From positions 592,027 through 656,026 of the forward strand of contig NZ_NFHG01000001.1 of assembly GCF_002159265.1 (NCBI RefSeq): a DNA stretch of 64,000 bases, given 5' to 3'. The position numbers and the translations under genes were made by a program. Every line of letters starts with the position of its first letter. Within the stretch, counting starts at the first letter, position 1. Shown one piece after another: positions 52,846 to 60,858 of the stretch. This DNA comes from Flavonifractor sp. An82. Its GTDB lineage: Bacteria > Bacillota > Clostridia > Oscillospirales > Oscillospiraceae. Under the pieces are notes generated by a model, which was given only the letters and a program-made list of their open reading frames with translations, did not search any database and had not been told where the DNA came from.

Positions 52846-53262
52846 ATGGCCCAGTGGGAGGAACAACTCAACCAGATCCTGGGCGATCCCCAGGCCATGG
52901 GGCAGATCATGTCCCTGGCCCAGTCGCTGTCCGGCAAGCAGGAGGAGCACCGGGAGGAGTCCCCTGACCGGGAGGAAGCGGAGGAGGAGACCGCCGCTTC
53001 CCCTGAGACGGAGGAGCCCTCTCCCCTGTCCGCCCTGGCGGGTCTGGACCCCAAGCTGCTCCAGATGGGCATGGGGCTTCTGTCGGAATACTCCGCCCAG
53101 GACGACAAAAAGACCGCCCTGCTGGCGGCCCTCAAGCCCTTTCTCAAGCCTGAGCGCCAGGAAAAAATGGATCAGGCCGTCCGCATCGCCCGGCTCACCC
53201 GGGTGATCCGGACGGCCCTGAAGATGTTCCGTGACCGGGGAGAGGAGGAGGACGATGTATAA
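52846..53262 (+). CDS. Acidic helical protein of unknown function
   Basis: This 138-residue protein is not recognised. An N-terminal helix (WEEQLNQILGDPQAMGQIMS) resembles part of the preceding protein (KDLLAMVRQVMQNPEGSRLV), suggesting a shared helical unit. A strongly acidic linker (about 35-60) and a C-terminal helical domain (LLAALKPFLKPERQEKMDQA then RIARLTRVIRTALKMF) follow. It overlaps the next gene by eight bases. Confidence 0.72.
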   Translation: MAQWEEQLNQILGDPQAMGQIMSLAQSLSGKQEEHREESPDREEAEEETAASPETEEPSPLSALAGLDPKLLQMGMGLLSEYSAQDDKKTALLAALKPFLKPERQEKMDQAVRIARLTRVIRTALKMFRDRGEEEDDV

Positions 53263-53530
53263 CCGCTACATCCCCAACGGCACCTCCTACACCCGCATAC
53301 CCCAGGAGGACGCCCCCTCTCCCCCGCCCCGGGAAGAGAAGCGCCCCCCGAAGGCGGGGGGCAAGGGCAAGAGCGGGCCGCTGGGCGACCTGCTGAAACA
53401 TCTGAAGCTGGACAGCCTGGACACCGGGGATGTCCTGCTGCTGCTCATCCTGCTCTTCCTCTTTCTGGAGGGGGACGACATGGAGTTGGTCATCACCCTG
53501 GCCCTGGTACTGCTGCTGGGCCTGAGTTAG
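53255..53530 (+). CDS. Small protein with hydrophobic C-terminus
   Basis: This 91-residue protein starts MYNRYIPNGTSYTRIPQEDA at ATG 53255 behind GGAGG. A proline/lysine-rich middle leads to a C-terminal pair of hydrophobic stretches (VLLLLILLFLFLEG and LVITLALVLLLGLS) separated by DD. Similar tails occur in small Clostridia proteins of unknown function. Its end overlaps by four bases the end of the convergent gene on the minus strand. Confidence 0.72.
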   Translation: MYNRYIPNGTSYTRIPQEDAPSPPPREEKRPPKAGGKGKSGPLGDLLKHLKLDSLDTGDVLLLLILLFLFLEGDDMELVITLALVLLLGLS

Positions 53531-54291
53531 CCGTCGCTCCCTACGGTGTGGAGTACCGTGCCGTCGGGCAGTTCAAAGGAGGCGCCGGAGGGCACCGGAC
53601 GCTCCACGGTGAAGGCGCTCATTCGGTAGACCAGCTGGCCCTCCAGAGCGGTCTCGGCGCAGGCCAGCAGGCCGCTGTCCACCGAGATCCAGTACCGCTC
53701 TACATAGCCCTGGCTGTCCGGGACGGTCTCCACATAGATGCAGGCCACCCCCTCCTTGTCCTGGTAGCTTGCGGCGGCGATGTCGCTTTCCTTCAGCTTG
53801 AGGACGTCCTCATAGGTGGGGATACGCTGTCCCTCCAGGTCGGCGGAGTCCTCATCCGCAGAGCCGGTCAGCGTCCTGCTGCTCCCCTCGTACCACAGCC
53901 AGAACCGGCCGTCCCCCACAATGGAGTGGCGGACGGTGCCGCCGGGCTGGGTGGCAGTGGTGTGGGTCCAGCCGCCGTCTACCCACACGGTGGCCCGGGT
54001 AACGCCGCTCTGGCCGTCCCCCCAGAAATCCTCAATGGTGACGGTGCGGCCGTAGCTCTCCGGCCGGGAAAGGGTATGTTCAATGACATATTGGACGGTC
54101 TGCGGGGTGATCTCCACCCGCACATAGTCCTCATCCCCCGCCGGCTCCGGCGACTGGCTGGCGCCGGGGGTGGGCAGCTGGATCTTGGCGGTATCAGGGG
54201 CAAAAAGCCCCAGTCCGAAGCTGGAGAGCATGGCGACCACAATGACGATACCGATGAGCACCACAAGGATATTCCGATTGCGCCGTTCCAT
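53527..54291 (-). CDS. Membrane-anchored extracytoplasmic protein of unknown function
   Basis: This 254-residue protein has an N-terminal membrane anchor (NILVVLIGIVIVVAMLSSFG) followed by a threonine/proline-rich linker and a beta-rich domain (VEITPQTVQYVIEHTLSRPE, ESDIAAASYQDKEGVACIYV). It resembles MucB/LolA-like or other lipoprotein carrier folds only loosely. It lies 35 bases after wecB in the trpS-tagO-wecB unit, so a link to cell-surface polymers is possible but unproven. Confidence 0.72.
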   Translation of the reverse strand: MERRNRNILVVLIGIVIVVAMLSSFGLGLFAPDTAKIQLPTPGASQSPEPAGDEDYVRVEITPQTVQYVIEHTLSRPESYGRTVTIEDFWGDGQSGVTRATVWVDGGWTHTTATQPGGTVRHSIVGDGRFWLWYEGSSRTLTGSADEDSADLEGQRIPTYEDVLKLKESDIAAASYQDKEGVACIYVETVPDSQGYVERYWISVDSGLLACAETALEGQLVYRMSAFTVERPVPSGASFELPDGTVLHTVGSDG

Positions 54292-54326
54292 GCCCTTCCC
54301 TCCTTATGTTCGGTTTTCAGACAGGC

Positions 54327-55475
54327 TCAGGCCCCAAATTCGTCCGGCTTGTCCGCCCGCAGGCCGAACTGCCATTCGATGGCATCCACGATACGGCGGC
54401 AGGCGAAGCCGTCGCCGTAGGGATTCACCGCATGAGCCATGGCGTGATAGGCCTGCTCGTCGGTGAGCAGCTGGGAGGCCATCTGGAAGATGGTCTCCTC
54501 CTCGGTACCCGCGATCTTTACGGTACCCGCCTCCACGGCCTCAGGCCGCTCGGTCTCCCGGCGCAGGACAAGCACGGGCCGTCCCAGAGCGGGAGCCTCC
54601 TCCTGCAGACCGCCGGAGTCGGTCATCACCAGGTAGGACCGGGCCATGAGATTGTGCATCTCCTCCACGTCCAGAGGATCGATGAGGTGGATGCGGTCGT
54701 GGCCCGACAGGTACTTGGCCGCCGCCTCCCGCACCACGGGAGACAGGTGGACCGGGTACACCAGCTCCACGTCCTCAAAGGTCTCGGCCACCCGGCGGAG
54801 GGCGGTCATAATGTTGGCCATGGGCTGGCCGTAATTCTCCCGCCGGTGGCAGGTGACCAGGATGATCTTTTTGTGTTCGTAGTCCAGCTTATTGAGCAGA
54901 TCAGTTGCAAAGTGATAATCCTTTACAACCGTTGTCTTCAAAGCATCAATGACGGTATTGCCGGTGATAAACACCCCGTCGGTGATATCCTCCCGGGCCA
55001 GATTGGCCACGTTGGAGCGGGTGGGGCAGAAATGCAGGTCGGCAATGTCGCCCACCAGCTTGCGGTTCATCTCCTCCGGGAAGGGGGAGTACTTGTCCCA
55101 GGTCCGCAGGCCGGCCTCCACATGGCCCACCTTGATCTGATGATAGAAGGCGGCCAGGGCGCCGGCAAAGGTGGTGGAGGTATCGCCGTGGACCAGCACC
55201 AGGTCGGGCTTGGCCTGCTCCAGCACCCCCTCCATGCCCAGCAGGCACTTGGTGGTAATGGTGGACAGGGTCTGCCGGGGCTCCATGATGTTCAGGTCAT
55301 ACTCCGGCTTGAGTCCGAAGATATCCAGCACCGAATCCAGCATCTGACGGTGCTGGGCGGTAACACAGCAGATGGAGGTAATGTTGGGCCGGCTCTGAAG
55401 CTCCTGCACCAGGGGGGCCATCTTGATGGCCTCCGGCCGGGTGCCGAAAATGGTCATAACGCGGATCTGTTTCAT
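54327..55475 (-). CDS. wecB: UDP-N-acetylglucosamine 2-epimerase (non-hydrolysing)
   Basis: This 382-residue enzyme makes UDP-ManNAc. It starts MKQIRVMTIFGTRPEAIKMA at ATG 55475 behind GGAGG. VLVHGDTSTTFAGALAAFYH, HVEAGLRTWDKYSPFPEEMN and TDSGGLQEEAPALGRPVLVL are family motifs. It overlaps tagO by four bases. Together they point to linkage-unit synthesis for teichoic acid or another ManNAc polymer (MnaA in Bacillus). Confidence 0.96.
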   Translation of the reverse strand: MKQIRVMTIFGTRPEAIKMAPLVQELQSRPNITSICCVTAQHRQMLDSVLDIFGLKPEYDLNIMEPRQTLSTITTKCLLGMEGVLEQAKPDLVLVHGDTSTTFAGALAAFYHQIKVGHVEAGLRTWDKYSPFPEEMNRKLVGDIADLHFCPTRSNVANLAREDITDGVFITGNTVIDALKTTVVKDYHFATDLLNKLDYEHKKIILVTCHRRENYGQPMANIMTALRRVAETFEDVELVYPVHLSPVVREAAAKYLSGHDRIHLIDPLDVEEMHNLMARSYLVMTDSGGLQEEAPALGRPVLVLRRETERPEAVEAGTVKIAGTEEETIFQMASQLLTDEQAYHAMAHAVNPYGDGFACRRIVDAIEWQFGLRADKPDEFGA

Positions 55476-56566
55476 TTCTCTTCCTCCTGCCCCTTCTCCT
55501 GTTCTTCTTCCTGTTCCCTGCGGTTGTTGCTCAGGAAGATATGCCCGGCGATGGCCCCCGCGAAGCACAGGGCCATCATCAGCAGCATGGCCTTCACCGG
55601 GCCGCTGGTGGTAAGCACCACGGCGGACAGGCCAAGGATGGCGCTGATGATATAGAGCACCGCCACCGCCTGCTTCTGGTTGAAGCCCATGTCGATGAGC
55701 CGATGGTGCACATGGCTGCGGTCGGCGTGCATGGGGCTCTGGCCGTGGGCGATGCGGCGGATGAAGGCAAAGGCGGTGTCAAAGATGGGCAGACCCAGCA
55801 TGAGGAAGGGCACCGCAAAGGAGATGATGGTGTAGAACTTGAACAGGCCCTGCACCGACACCACCGCCAGGATATAGCCCAGGAAGGTGGAGCCCGTGTC
55901 CCCCATGAAGATCTTGGCCGGGTTCATGTTGTAGGGCAGAAAGCCGATGCAGCCGCCGGCCAGGGCGGCCATGAGGATGGCCACATCCCCCTCGCTCACC
56001 ACCAGGGCAATGACCAGCAGGGTCATGGAGCTGATGGTGGACACGCCGCAGGCCAGGCCGTCCAGGCCGTCGATGAGGTTGACGGCGTTGGTGATGGCCA
56101 CGATCCACAGCACGGTCACCGGGATGGACAGCCAGCCCAAGTCCCAGTACAGGTCGGAGGAAAAGACATTGGGGTTGGACAGGGTCTCAATGACGTTGCC
56201 CGAAAATACCGCCACCAGGGCGGCTCCGATCTGGATGAGGAATTTCAGCTTGGCGCCCAGGCTGTAAATATCGTCAAAGATGCCCAGCACCACAATGATG
56301 GTGGCTCCCAGCAGCATGCCCCGCATCTGGGTATCCAGATCCAGGAAGAGAAGCACGCTGAGCAGGAAGCCCAGGAAAATGGCAAGGCCGCCCATCCGGG
56401 GAATGGGATGGTCGTGCATGCGGCGGTTGTCCTTGGGCACGTCCACCGCGCCCATTTTGAAGGCCAGGCTCTTGACCACAGGGGTAGCCACCAGGGCCAC
56501 CAGCAGGGCCACCACCAGCGCGGCCGCCACGATCCCCATCAGGGGGAGTTCGGAATTGATCGGCAT
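55472..56566 (-). CDS. tagO: Undecaprenyl-phosphate GlcNAc-1-phosphate transferase
   Basis: This 364-residue polytopic membrane protein of the MraY/WecA/TagO family has 10-11 membrane helices. The conserved cytoplasmic motifs are KDNRRMHDHPIPRMGGLAIF, GIFDDIYSLGAKLKFLIQ, NAVNLIDGLDGLACGVS, NPAKIFMGDTGSTFLG and the HADRSHVHHRLIDMGF loop. It starts the lipid-linked polymer by moving GlcNAc-1-P onto undecaprenyl phosphate. The C-terminal tail is glutamate-rich. Confidence 0.95.
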   Translation of the reverse strand: MPINSELPLMGIVAAALVVALLVALVATPVVKSLAFKMGAVDVPKDNRRMHDHPIPRMGGLAIFLGFLLSVLLFLDLDTQMRGMLLGATIIVVLGIFDDIYSLGAKLKFLIQIGAALVAVFSGNVIETLSNPNVFSSDLYWDLGWLSIPVTVLWIVAITNAVNLIDGLDGLACGVSTISSMTLLVIALVVSEGDVAILMAALAGGCIGFLPYNMNPAKIFMGDTGSTFLGYILAVVSVQGLFKFYTIISFAVPFLMLGLPIFDTAFAFIRRIAHGQSPMHADRSHVHHRLIDMGFNQKQAVAVLYIISAILGLSAVVLTTSGPVKAMLLMMALCFAGAIAGHIFLSNNRREQEEEQEKGQEEEK

Positions 56567-56587
56567 AGGAAAGATGCTCCTTTTGTA

Positions 56588-57589
56588 TCAGCGAGGCAGG
56601 AAGCCCACTTTTTTATGGACCTTGCGCAGGGTCCGCTGGGCCACCGCCTGGGCCTTCTCGGCACCGGCGCGGTAGAGGCCCTCCAGATAGGCCTTGTCGC
56701 TCAGCAGGCGGGCCGTCTCCTCCCGGATGGGGCGCAGCAGCTCCACCACGGCCTCGCCCACGGTAGGCTTGAAGGCGCCGTAGCCCTTGCCCTCAAACTC
56801 CGCCTCGATCTGCTCATAGGTCTTGCCGGTGACGGCGGCATAGATGTCCATGAGGGTGGCCACGCCGGGCTTGTTGGCCCGGTCATAGCGGACGCAGTTC
56901 TCGGTGTCGCTGTCGGTGATGGCACGCTTGAATTTGCGCATGATCTCATCAGGGCTGTCCATCAGGTAGACGCAGCCCTCGGGGATGGATTTGCTCATCT
57001 TGTTCTCCGGCTGGTTCAGGCTCATGACACGGGCGCCCACCTTGGGAATATAGGCCTCGGGCATGGTGAACACGTCGCCGTACACGCCGTTGAAGCGCTG
57101 CACGATGTTGCGGGTGAGCTCCACATGCTGCTTCTGGTCCTCACCCACCGGCACCAGGTCGGCCTGGTAGAGCACGATATCCGCCGCCATCAGGGAGGGA
57201 TAGGTGAACAGACCGGCGTTGACGTTGTCGGCGTGGCGGGCGGACTTGTCCTTGAACTGGGTCATGCGGGACAGCTCGCCGAACATGGTGTAGCAGTTGA
57301 GCACCCAGGCCAGCTCGGCATGGGCGGGCACATGGGACTGGATGAAGAGGATGGACTTCTCCGGGTCGATGCCGCAGGCCACTAGCTGGGCAAAGAGCTC
57401 AATGGTCTGGCGGCGGAGGGCGGCGGGGTCCTGACGGACGGTGATGGCATGCTCATCCACCACGCAGTAGACGCAGTTGTACTCGTCCTGCATGGCCACC
57501 CAGTTGCGCAGCGCACCCAGATAGTTGCCCAGATGGAGAGCGCCGCTGGGCTGGATGCCGCTGAAGATGACTTTTTTATTGGTTTCCAT
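56588..57589 (-). CDS. trpS: Tryptophan--tRNA ligase
   Basis: This 333-residue class I synthetase starts METNKKVIFSGIQPSGALHL at ATG 57589. The HIGH-like motif is PSGALHLGN and the KMSKS loop is in NKMSKSIPEG. YPSLMAADIVLYQADLVPVG is conserved. The ribosome-binding site is weak (AAGGGTG). A longer frame running over gltX is an artefact. No T-box leader fits in the roughly 45-base untranslated region. Confidence 0.97.
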   Translation of the reverse strand: METNKKVIFSGIQPSGALHLGNYLGALRNWVAMQDEYNCVYCVVDEHAITVRQDPAALRRQTIELFAQLVACGIDPEKSILFIQSHVPAHAELAWVLNCYTMFGELSRMTQFKDKSARHADNVNAGLFTYPSLMAADIVLYQADLVPVGEDQKQHVELTRNIVQRFNGVYGDVFTMPEAYIPKVGARVMSLNQPENKMSKSIPEGCVYLMDSPDEIMRKFKRAITDSDTENCVRYDRANKPGVATLMDIYAAVTGKTYEQIEAEFEGKGYGAFKPTVGEAVVELLRPIREETARLLSDKAYLEGLYRAGAEKAQAVAQRTLRKVHKKVGFLPR

Positions 57590-57633
57590 AACAAGTTCAC
57601 ACCCTTGTAAGAGATTTCCGTATAGTTGACGAT

Positions 57634-57662
57634 ATAATACCACAATTCCCGCCGGTTGACAA
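57634..57662 (-). promoter_or_regulatory. SigmaA-type promoter for trpS-tagO-wecB
   Basis: TTGTCA, 17 bases, TATTAT on the minus strand, divergent from the gltX promoter 20 bases away. Confidence 0.8.
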
Positions 57663-57681
57663 GAATAAGAGGGCCGCACTA

Positions 57682-57711
57682 TTGACAATTCTAAGGCTGA
57701 AACGGTAAAAT
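57682..57711 (+). promoter_or_regulatory. SigmaA-type promoter and short leader for gltX
   Basis: TTGACA, 18 bases, TAAAAT. The leader contains a short hairpin at 57729-57742 (ACCCG, ATAC, CGGGT) followed by ATTTTGTTTG, a minimal terminator-like structure 25 bases before the start codon. Confidence 0.72.
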
Positions 57712-57766
57712 AAAGGTTACGATTTGACACCCGATACCGGGTATTTTGTTTGACGGAGGGATCTGT

Positions 57767-59251
57767 ATGGATCTGAACTGGTTTGAGGAGCTGGAGGCGC
57801 GCATTCCTCACGACGGGGTACGCACCCGCTTTGCCCCCTCCCCCACCGGCTACATGCACGTGGGCAACCTGCGCACCGCCCTGTACACCTGGCTCATTGC
57901 CCGCCACAACGGCGGCAAGTTCATTCTGCGCATCGAGGACACCGACCAGGGCCGCCTGGTGGAGGGCGCCACTGAGGTCATCTACAACACCCTGCGCAAG
58001 TGCGGCCTGACCTGGGACGAGGGTCCCGATCTGGGCGGCCCCGTGGGTCCCTACATCCAGACCCAGCGCCGTGACCTGTACGGCAAGTTCGCCGAGTTGC
58101 TGGTGGAGAAAGGACATGCCTACTACTGCTTCTGCGAAAAAACCGAGTCTGAGGAGGACTCCGGCGACTTTGACCGGGCCGCCGACCCCTGCCGCTTTTT
58201 GAGTCTGGAGGAGGCCAAGGCCAGAGTGGCCGCCGGCGAGCCCTATGTCATCCGCCAGCGCATCCCCGACGAGGGCACCACCACCTTCTCCGACGCCGTG
58301 TTCGGCGACATCACCGTGGAGAACAAGACCCTGGACGACCAGGTGCTCATGAAGCGGGACGGTCTGCCCACCTACAACTTCGCCAACGTCATCGACGACC
58401 ACCTGATGGGGATCACCCACGTGGTCCGGGGCTCCGAGTACCTGTCCTCCGCCCCCAAGTACAACCTGCTGTATGAGGGCTTCGGCTGGGAGGTGCCCAC
58501 CTACATCCACTGCTCCCCCGTCATGCGGGACCAGCACAACAAGATGTCCAAGCGCAAGGGCGACCCCTCCTATGAGGACCTGATCGCCATGGGCTACCTG
58601 TCCGAGGCGGTGGTGAATTATGTCACCCTGCTGGGCTGGTCCCCCAAGGGCGAGTACGCGGAGCGGGAGTTCTTTACCCTCACCGAGCTGGCCGACGTGT
58701 TCGACATCGGCGGCATCTCCAAGTCCCCCGCCATCTTTGACATTGAGAAGCTGAAGTACTTCAATGCCAACTACCTGCGCTCACTCTCCCCCGAGGCCTT
58801 CTATGAGGGAGCCGAACCCTACCTGAAGGAGGCCGTCAAGACCGAGGGCATCGACCTGAAACTCATCGCCCCCCTGGTGCAGCCCCGGTGCGACACCTGG
58901 CTGGACATCGCCCCCCAGGTGGACTTCTTCGACGCGTTGCCTGAGTACTCCAACGAGCTGTACTGCCACAAGAAGATGAAGACCAACGAGGAGAACTCTC
59001 TGGAGGCCCTGGAGCAGGTGCTGCCCGTGCTGGAGGGTCTGACCGACTGGACCTACGACGCCATCCATGACGCCCTCATCGGCCTGGCCCAGCAGCTGGA
59101 GCTGAAGAACGGCCGCATCATGTGGCCGGTGCGCACCGCCCTGTCCGGCAAGGCGGTCACCCCCGGCGGCGCGGTGGAGCTGTGCCACATTCTGGGCAAG
59201 GAGGAGACCCTCCGCCGTATCAAGCTGGGCATGGCTCAGCTGGCAAAATAA
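57767..59251 (+). CDS. gltX: Glutamate--tRNA ligase
   Basis: This 494-residue class I synthetase starts MDLNWFEELEARIPHDGVRT at ATG 57767 behind GGAGGG. The HIGH motif region is PSPTGYMHVGNLRTALY and KMSKR is in HNKMSKRKGDPSYEDL. The C-terminal anticodon-binding domain is complete. GltX may be non-discriminating, but gatCAB is not visible here. A terminator follows at once. Confidence 0.97.
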   Translation: MDLNWFEELEARIPHDGVRTRFAPSPTGYMHVGNLRTALYTWLIARHNGGKFILRIEDTDQGRLVEGATEVIYNTLRKCGLTWDEGPDLGGPVGPYIQTQRRDLYGKFAELLVEKGHAYYCFCEKTESEEDSGDFDRAADPCRFLSLEEAKARVAAGEPYVIRQRIPDEGTTTFSDAVFGDITVENKTLDDQVLMKRDGLPTYNFANVIDDHLMGITHVVRGSEYLSSAPKYNLLYEGFGWEVPTYIHCSPVMRDQHNKMSKRKGDPSYEDLIAMGYLSEAVVNYVTLLGWSPKGEYAEREFFTLTELADVFDIGGISKSPAIFDIEKLKYFNANYLRSLSPEAFYEGAEPYLKEAVKTEGIDLKLIAPLVQPRCDTWLDIAPQVDFFDALPEYSNELYCHKKMKTNEENSLEALEQVLPVLEGLTDWTYDAIHDALIGLAQQLELKNGRIMWPVRTALSGKAVTPGGAVELCHILGKEETLRRIKLGMAQLAK

Positions 59252-59265
59252 GTGTCACATAGCAT

Positions 59266-59308
59266 GCCCCCTTTTACCCATACTAGCGGTAAAAGGGGGC
59301 GTTTTTTT
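59266..59308 (+). terminator. gltX terminator overlapping the ypeB RBS
   Basis: A perfect 13-pair stem (GCCCCCTTTTACC and complement, nine-base loop) is followed by G and seven T. The last T abuts the ypeB ATG, and AAAAGGGGG in the 3' arm is the only plausible ribosome-binding site. Confidence 0.9.
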
Positions 59309-60667
59309 ATGTCAAAACAGAAGATACGGGTGCTCACCGCCAGCTTTCTGGCGGCGGCCTTCGCTGTCACCGCCGGCTTTGCCATCCAGGGCCATGCCCG
59401 GGCCAGACAGTACCGCCGTCTGCTGGACAACAGCTATCTTCACGCCTTTGCGGAGCTGACCACCGCCGCCGGAGAGCTGGAGGTGGCCCTCACCAAGGTG
59501 AGCCACGCCACCTCCCCCGCCCTGTTCGCCTCATTGTGCGCCCAGGCCTACTCCAAGGCTCAGGCCGCCCAGGCCGCCCTGGGGGAGCTGCCCTACGGCA
59601 ACGTGGAGTTGGAGCAGACCGCCGCCTTCCTGGCCCGGGCGGGTGACTACGCCATGGCCCTGGCCCAGGGCGCCACGGCAGAGCTTGTATGCACCGACGA
59701 CCACCGGGACACCCTGTCCCAGCTCTCCCAGGCCGCCGGTGAATTGTCTCTCACCCTGGAGACTCTCCAGGCCCAGCTGACCGCCGGGGCCATCCGACCG
59801 GAAGATCTGGCAGAGGCCCGGGAACGGCTGGCGGCGGAGGACGGCGGCGGACAGGTGGAGGGCGGCTCCGCCTTCCAGAGCGTGGAAGCCGACTTCCCCG
59901 AGGTGCCCACCCTGATCTACGACGGCCCCTTCTCCCAGCATCTGGACGGCCGCACTCCCAAAATGCTGGAGGGCCTGCCCCAGGTCACTGAGGAGCAGGC
60001 CCGGGAGGCGGCCGCTTCCTTCCTGGGCCTGCGGCCCGAGGTATTCACCCTCACTGCCAAGTCGGAGGGGAACCTGCCCTCCTACGGCTTTACCGCCCTG
60101 GTGGACGGGGGCCAGATGTATATCCAGGTCACCTGTCAAGGGGGACAGATTTTAGAGCTCTTCACCTCCCGCACCGCCGGGGAGGCGGTGCTCAGCCGGG
60201 CGGAGGGCTGTGAGATCGCCGCCGCCTTCCTGGCGGAGAAGGGCTATGCCAACATGGCCCCCAGCTACTTCATGGAGCAGGACGGGGTGCTGTCGGTGAA
60301 CTTCGCCCCGGTGGAGGACGGCGTCTACTGCTATCCCGACCTGGTCAAGGTATCGGTGGCCCTGGACACCGGGGACATCGTGGGCTTTGAGGCGGCGGGC
60401 TATCTGACCCACCACGGAGGCCGGTCCCTCCCCTCCCCCACTGTGGACACCCAGACCGCCCAGGCTCTGGTGGACCACTCCCTTACCGTTCTCTCCCATC
60501 AGCTGGCCCTCATCCCCACCGGCGGCGAGGACGAGGTATTGTGCCACGAGTTCAAATGCCAGGCCCAAAACGGCACCCATGTGCTCATCTACGTCAACGC
60601 CCTCACCGGAAAGCAGCAGCATATTCTTCTGCTGGTGGAGGACGAAACCGGCACTCTGGTGCTCTGA
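59309..60667 (+). CDS. ypeB: Spore germination protein YpeB
   Basis: This 452-residue protein starts MSKQKIRVLTASFLAAAFAV, giving a membrane anchor. A helical N-terminal half (VSHATSPALFASLCAQAYSK) leads to the family motif LIYDGPFSQHLDGRTPKMLE and two or three PepSY-like repeats (QVTEEQAREAAASFLGLRPE, CEIAAAFLAEKGYANM). YpeB partners the cortex hydrolase SleB during germination. sleB, normally immediately upstream, is missing here. Its translation start is nested in the gltX terminator. Confidence 0.92.
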   Translation: MSKQKIRVLTASFLAAAFAVTAGFAIQGHARARQYRRLLDNSYLHAFAELTTAAGELEVALTKVSHATSPALFASLCAQAYSKAQAAQAALGELPYGNVELEQTAAFLARAGDYAMALAQGATAELVCTDDHRDTLSQLSQAAGELSLTLETLQAQLTAGAIRPEDLAEARERLAAEDGGGQVEGGSAFQSVEADFPEVPTLIYDGPFSQHLDGRTPKMLEGLPQVTEEQAREAAASFLGLRPEVFTLTAKSEGNLPSYGFTALVDGGQMYIQVTCQGGQILELFTSRTAGEAVLSRAEGCEIAAAFLAEKGYANMAPSYFMEQDGVLSVNFAPVEDGVYCYPDLVKVSVALDTGDIVGFEAAGYLTHHGGRSLPSPTVDTQTAQALVDHSLTVLSHQLALIPTGGEDEVLCHEFKCQAQNGTHVLIYVNALTGKQQHILLLVEDETGTLVL

Positions 60668-60678
60668 GTACTGCCCAA

Positions 60679-60696
60679 GGCGCACATCTGTGCGCC
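60679..60696 (+). other. Hairpin after ypeB
   Basis: GGCGCACA and TGTGCGCC with a two-base loop, no T-run. It may be a weak terminator for ypeB. The rest of the gap holds the promoter and operator of the next gene. Confidence 0.45.
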
Positions 60697-60764
60697 CTAC
60701 ATAGTATTGTCCTGCCTGCCGGGTAAAATGTGAAGTTTGGAATCCATAGTTTTCTCTTTCAGGA

Positions 60765-60793
60765 TTGACAAAGAATTAACAATATGCCATAAT
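60765..60793 (+). promoter_or_regulatory. SigmaA-type promoter for the iron alcohol dehydrogenase gene
   Basis: TTGACA, 17 bases, CATAAT, with the Rex-type operator about 14 bases downstream of the -10. Confidence 0.82.
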
Positions 60794-60806
60794 AGGGGCC
60801 GTCAGA

Positions 60807-60824
60807 TCGTTAAACATTTAACGA
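60807..60824 (+). promoter_or_regulatory. Rex-type redox operator
   Basis: TCGTTAAACATTTAACGA fits the Rex consensus TTGTTAA-N4-TTAACAA at all but one symmetric position per arm. The dyad extends to ATCGTTAAA...TTTAACGAT at 60806-60825. Rex represses fermentation genes when NADH/NAD+ is low. Its position just past the transcription start would block initiation or early elongation. Confidence 0.75.
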
Positions 60825-60858
60825 TTGAATATTTATGAATGATACGGAGGTACTTATC

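Noticed and set aside
57590..57766. T-box riboswitch for trpS or gltX
   Set aside because: The leaders are only some 45-60 bases and lack the T-box sequence and the specifier stem.
57590..58537. Upstream extension of trpS by over 300 residues
   Set aside because: The extra part is antisense to gltX, lacks motifs, and runs across the trpS promoter. The METNKK start fits the family.
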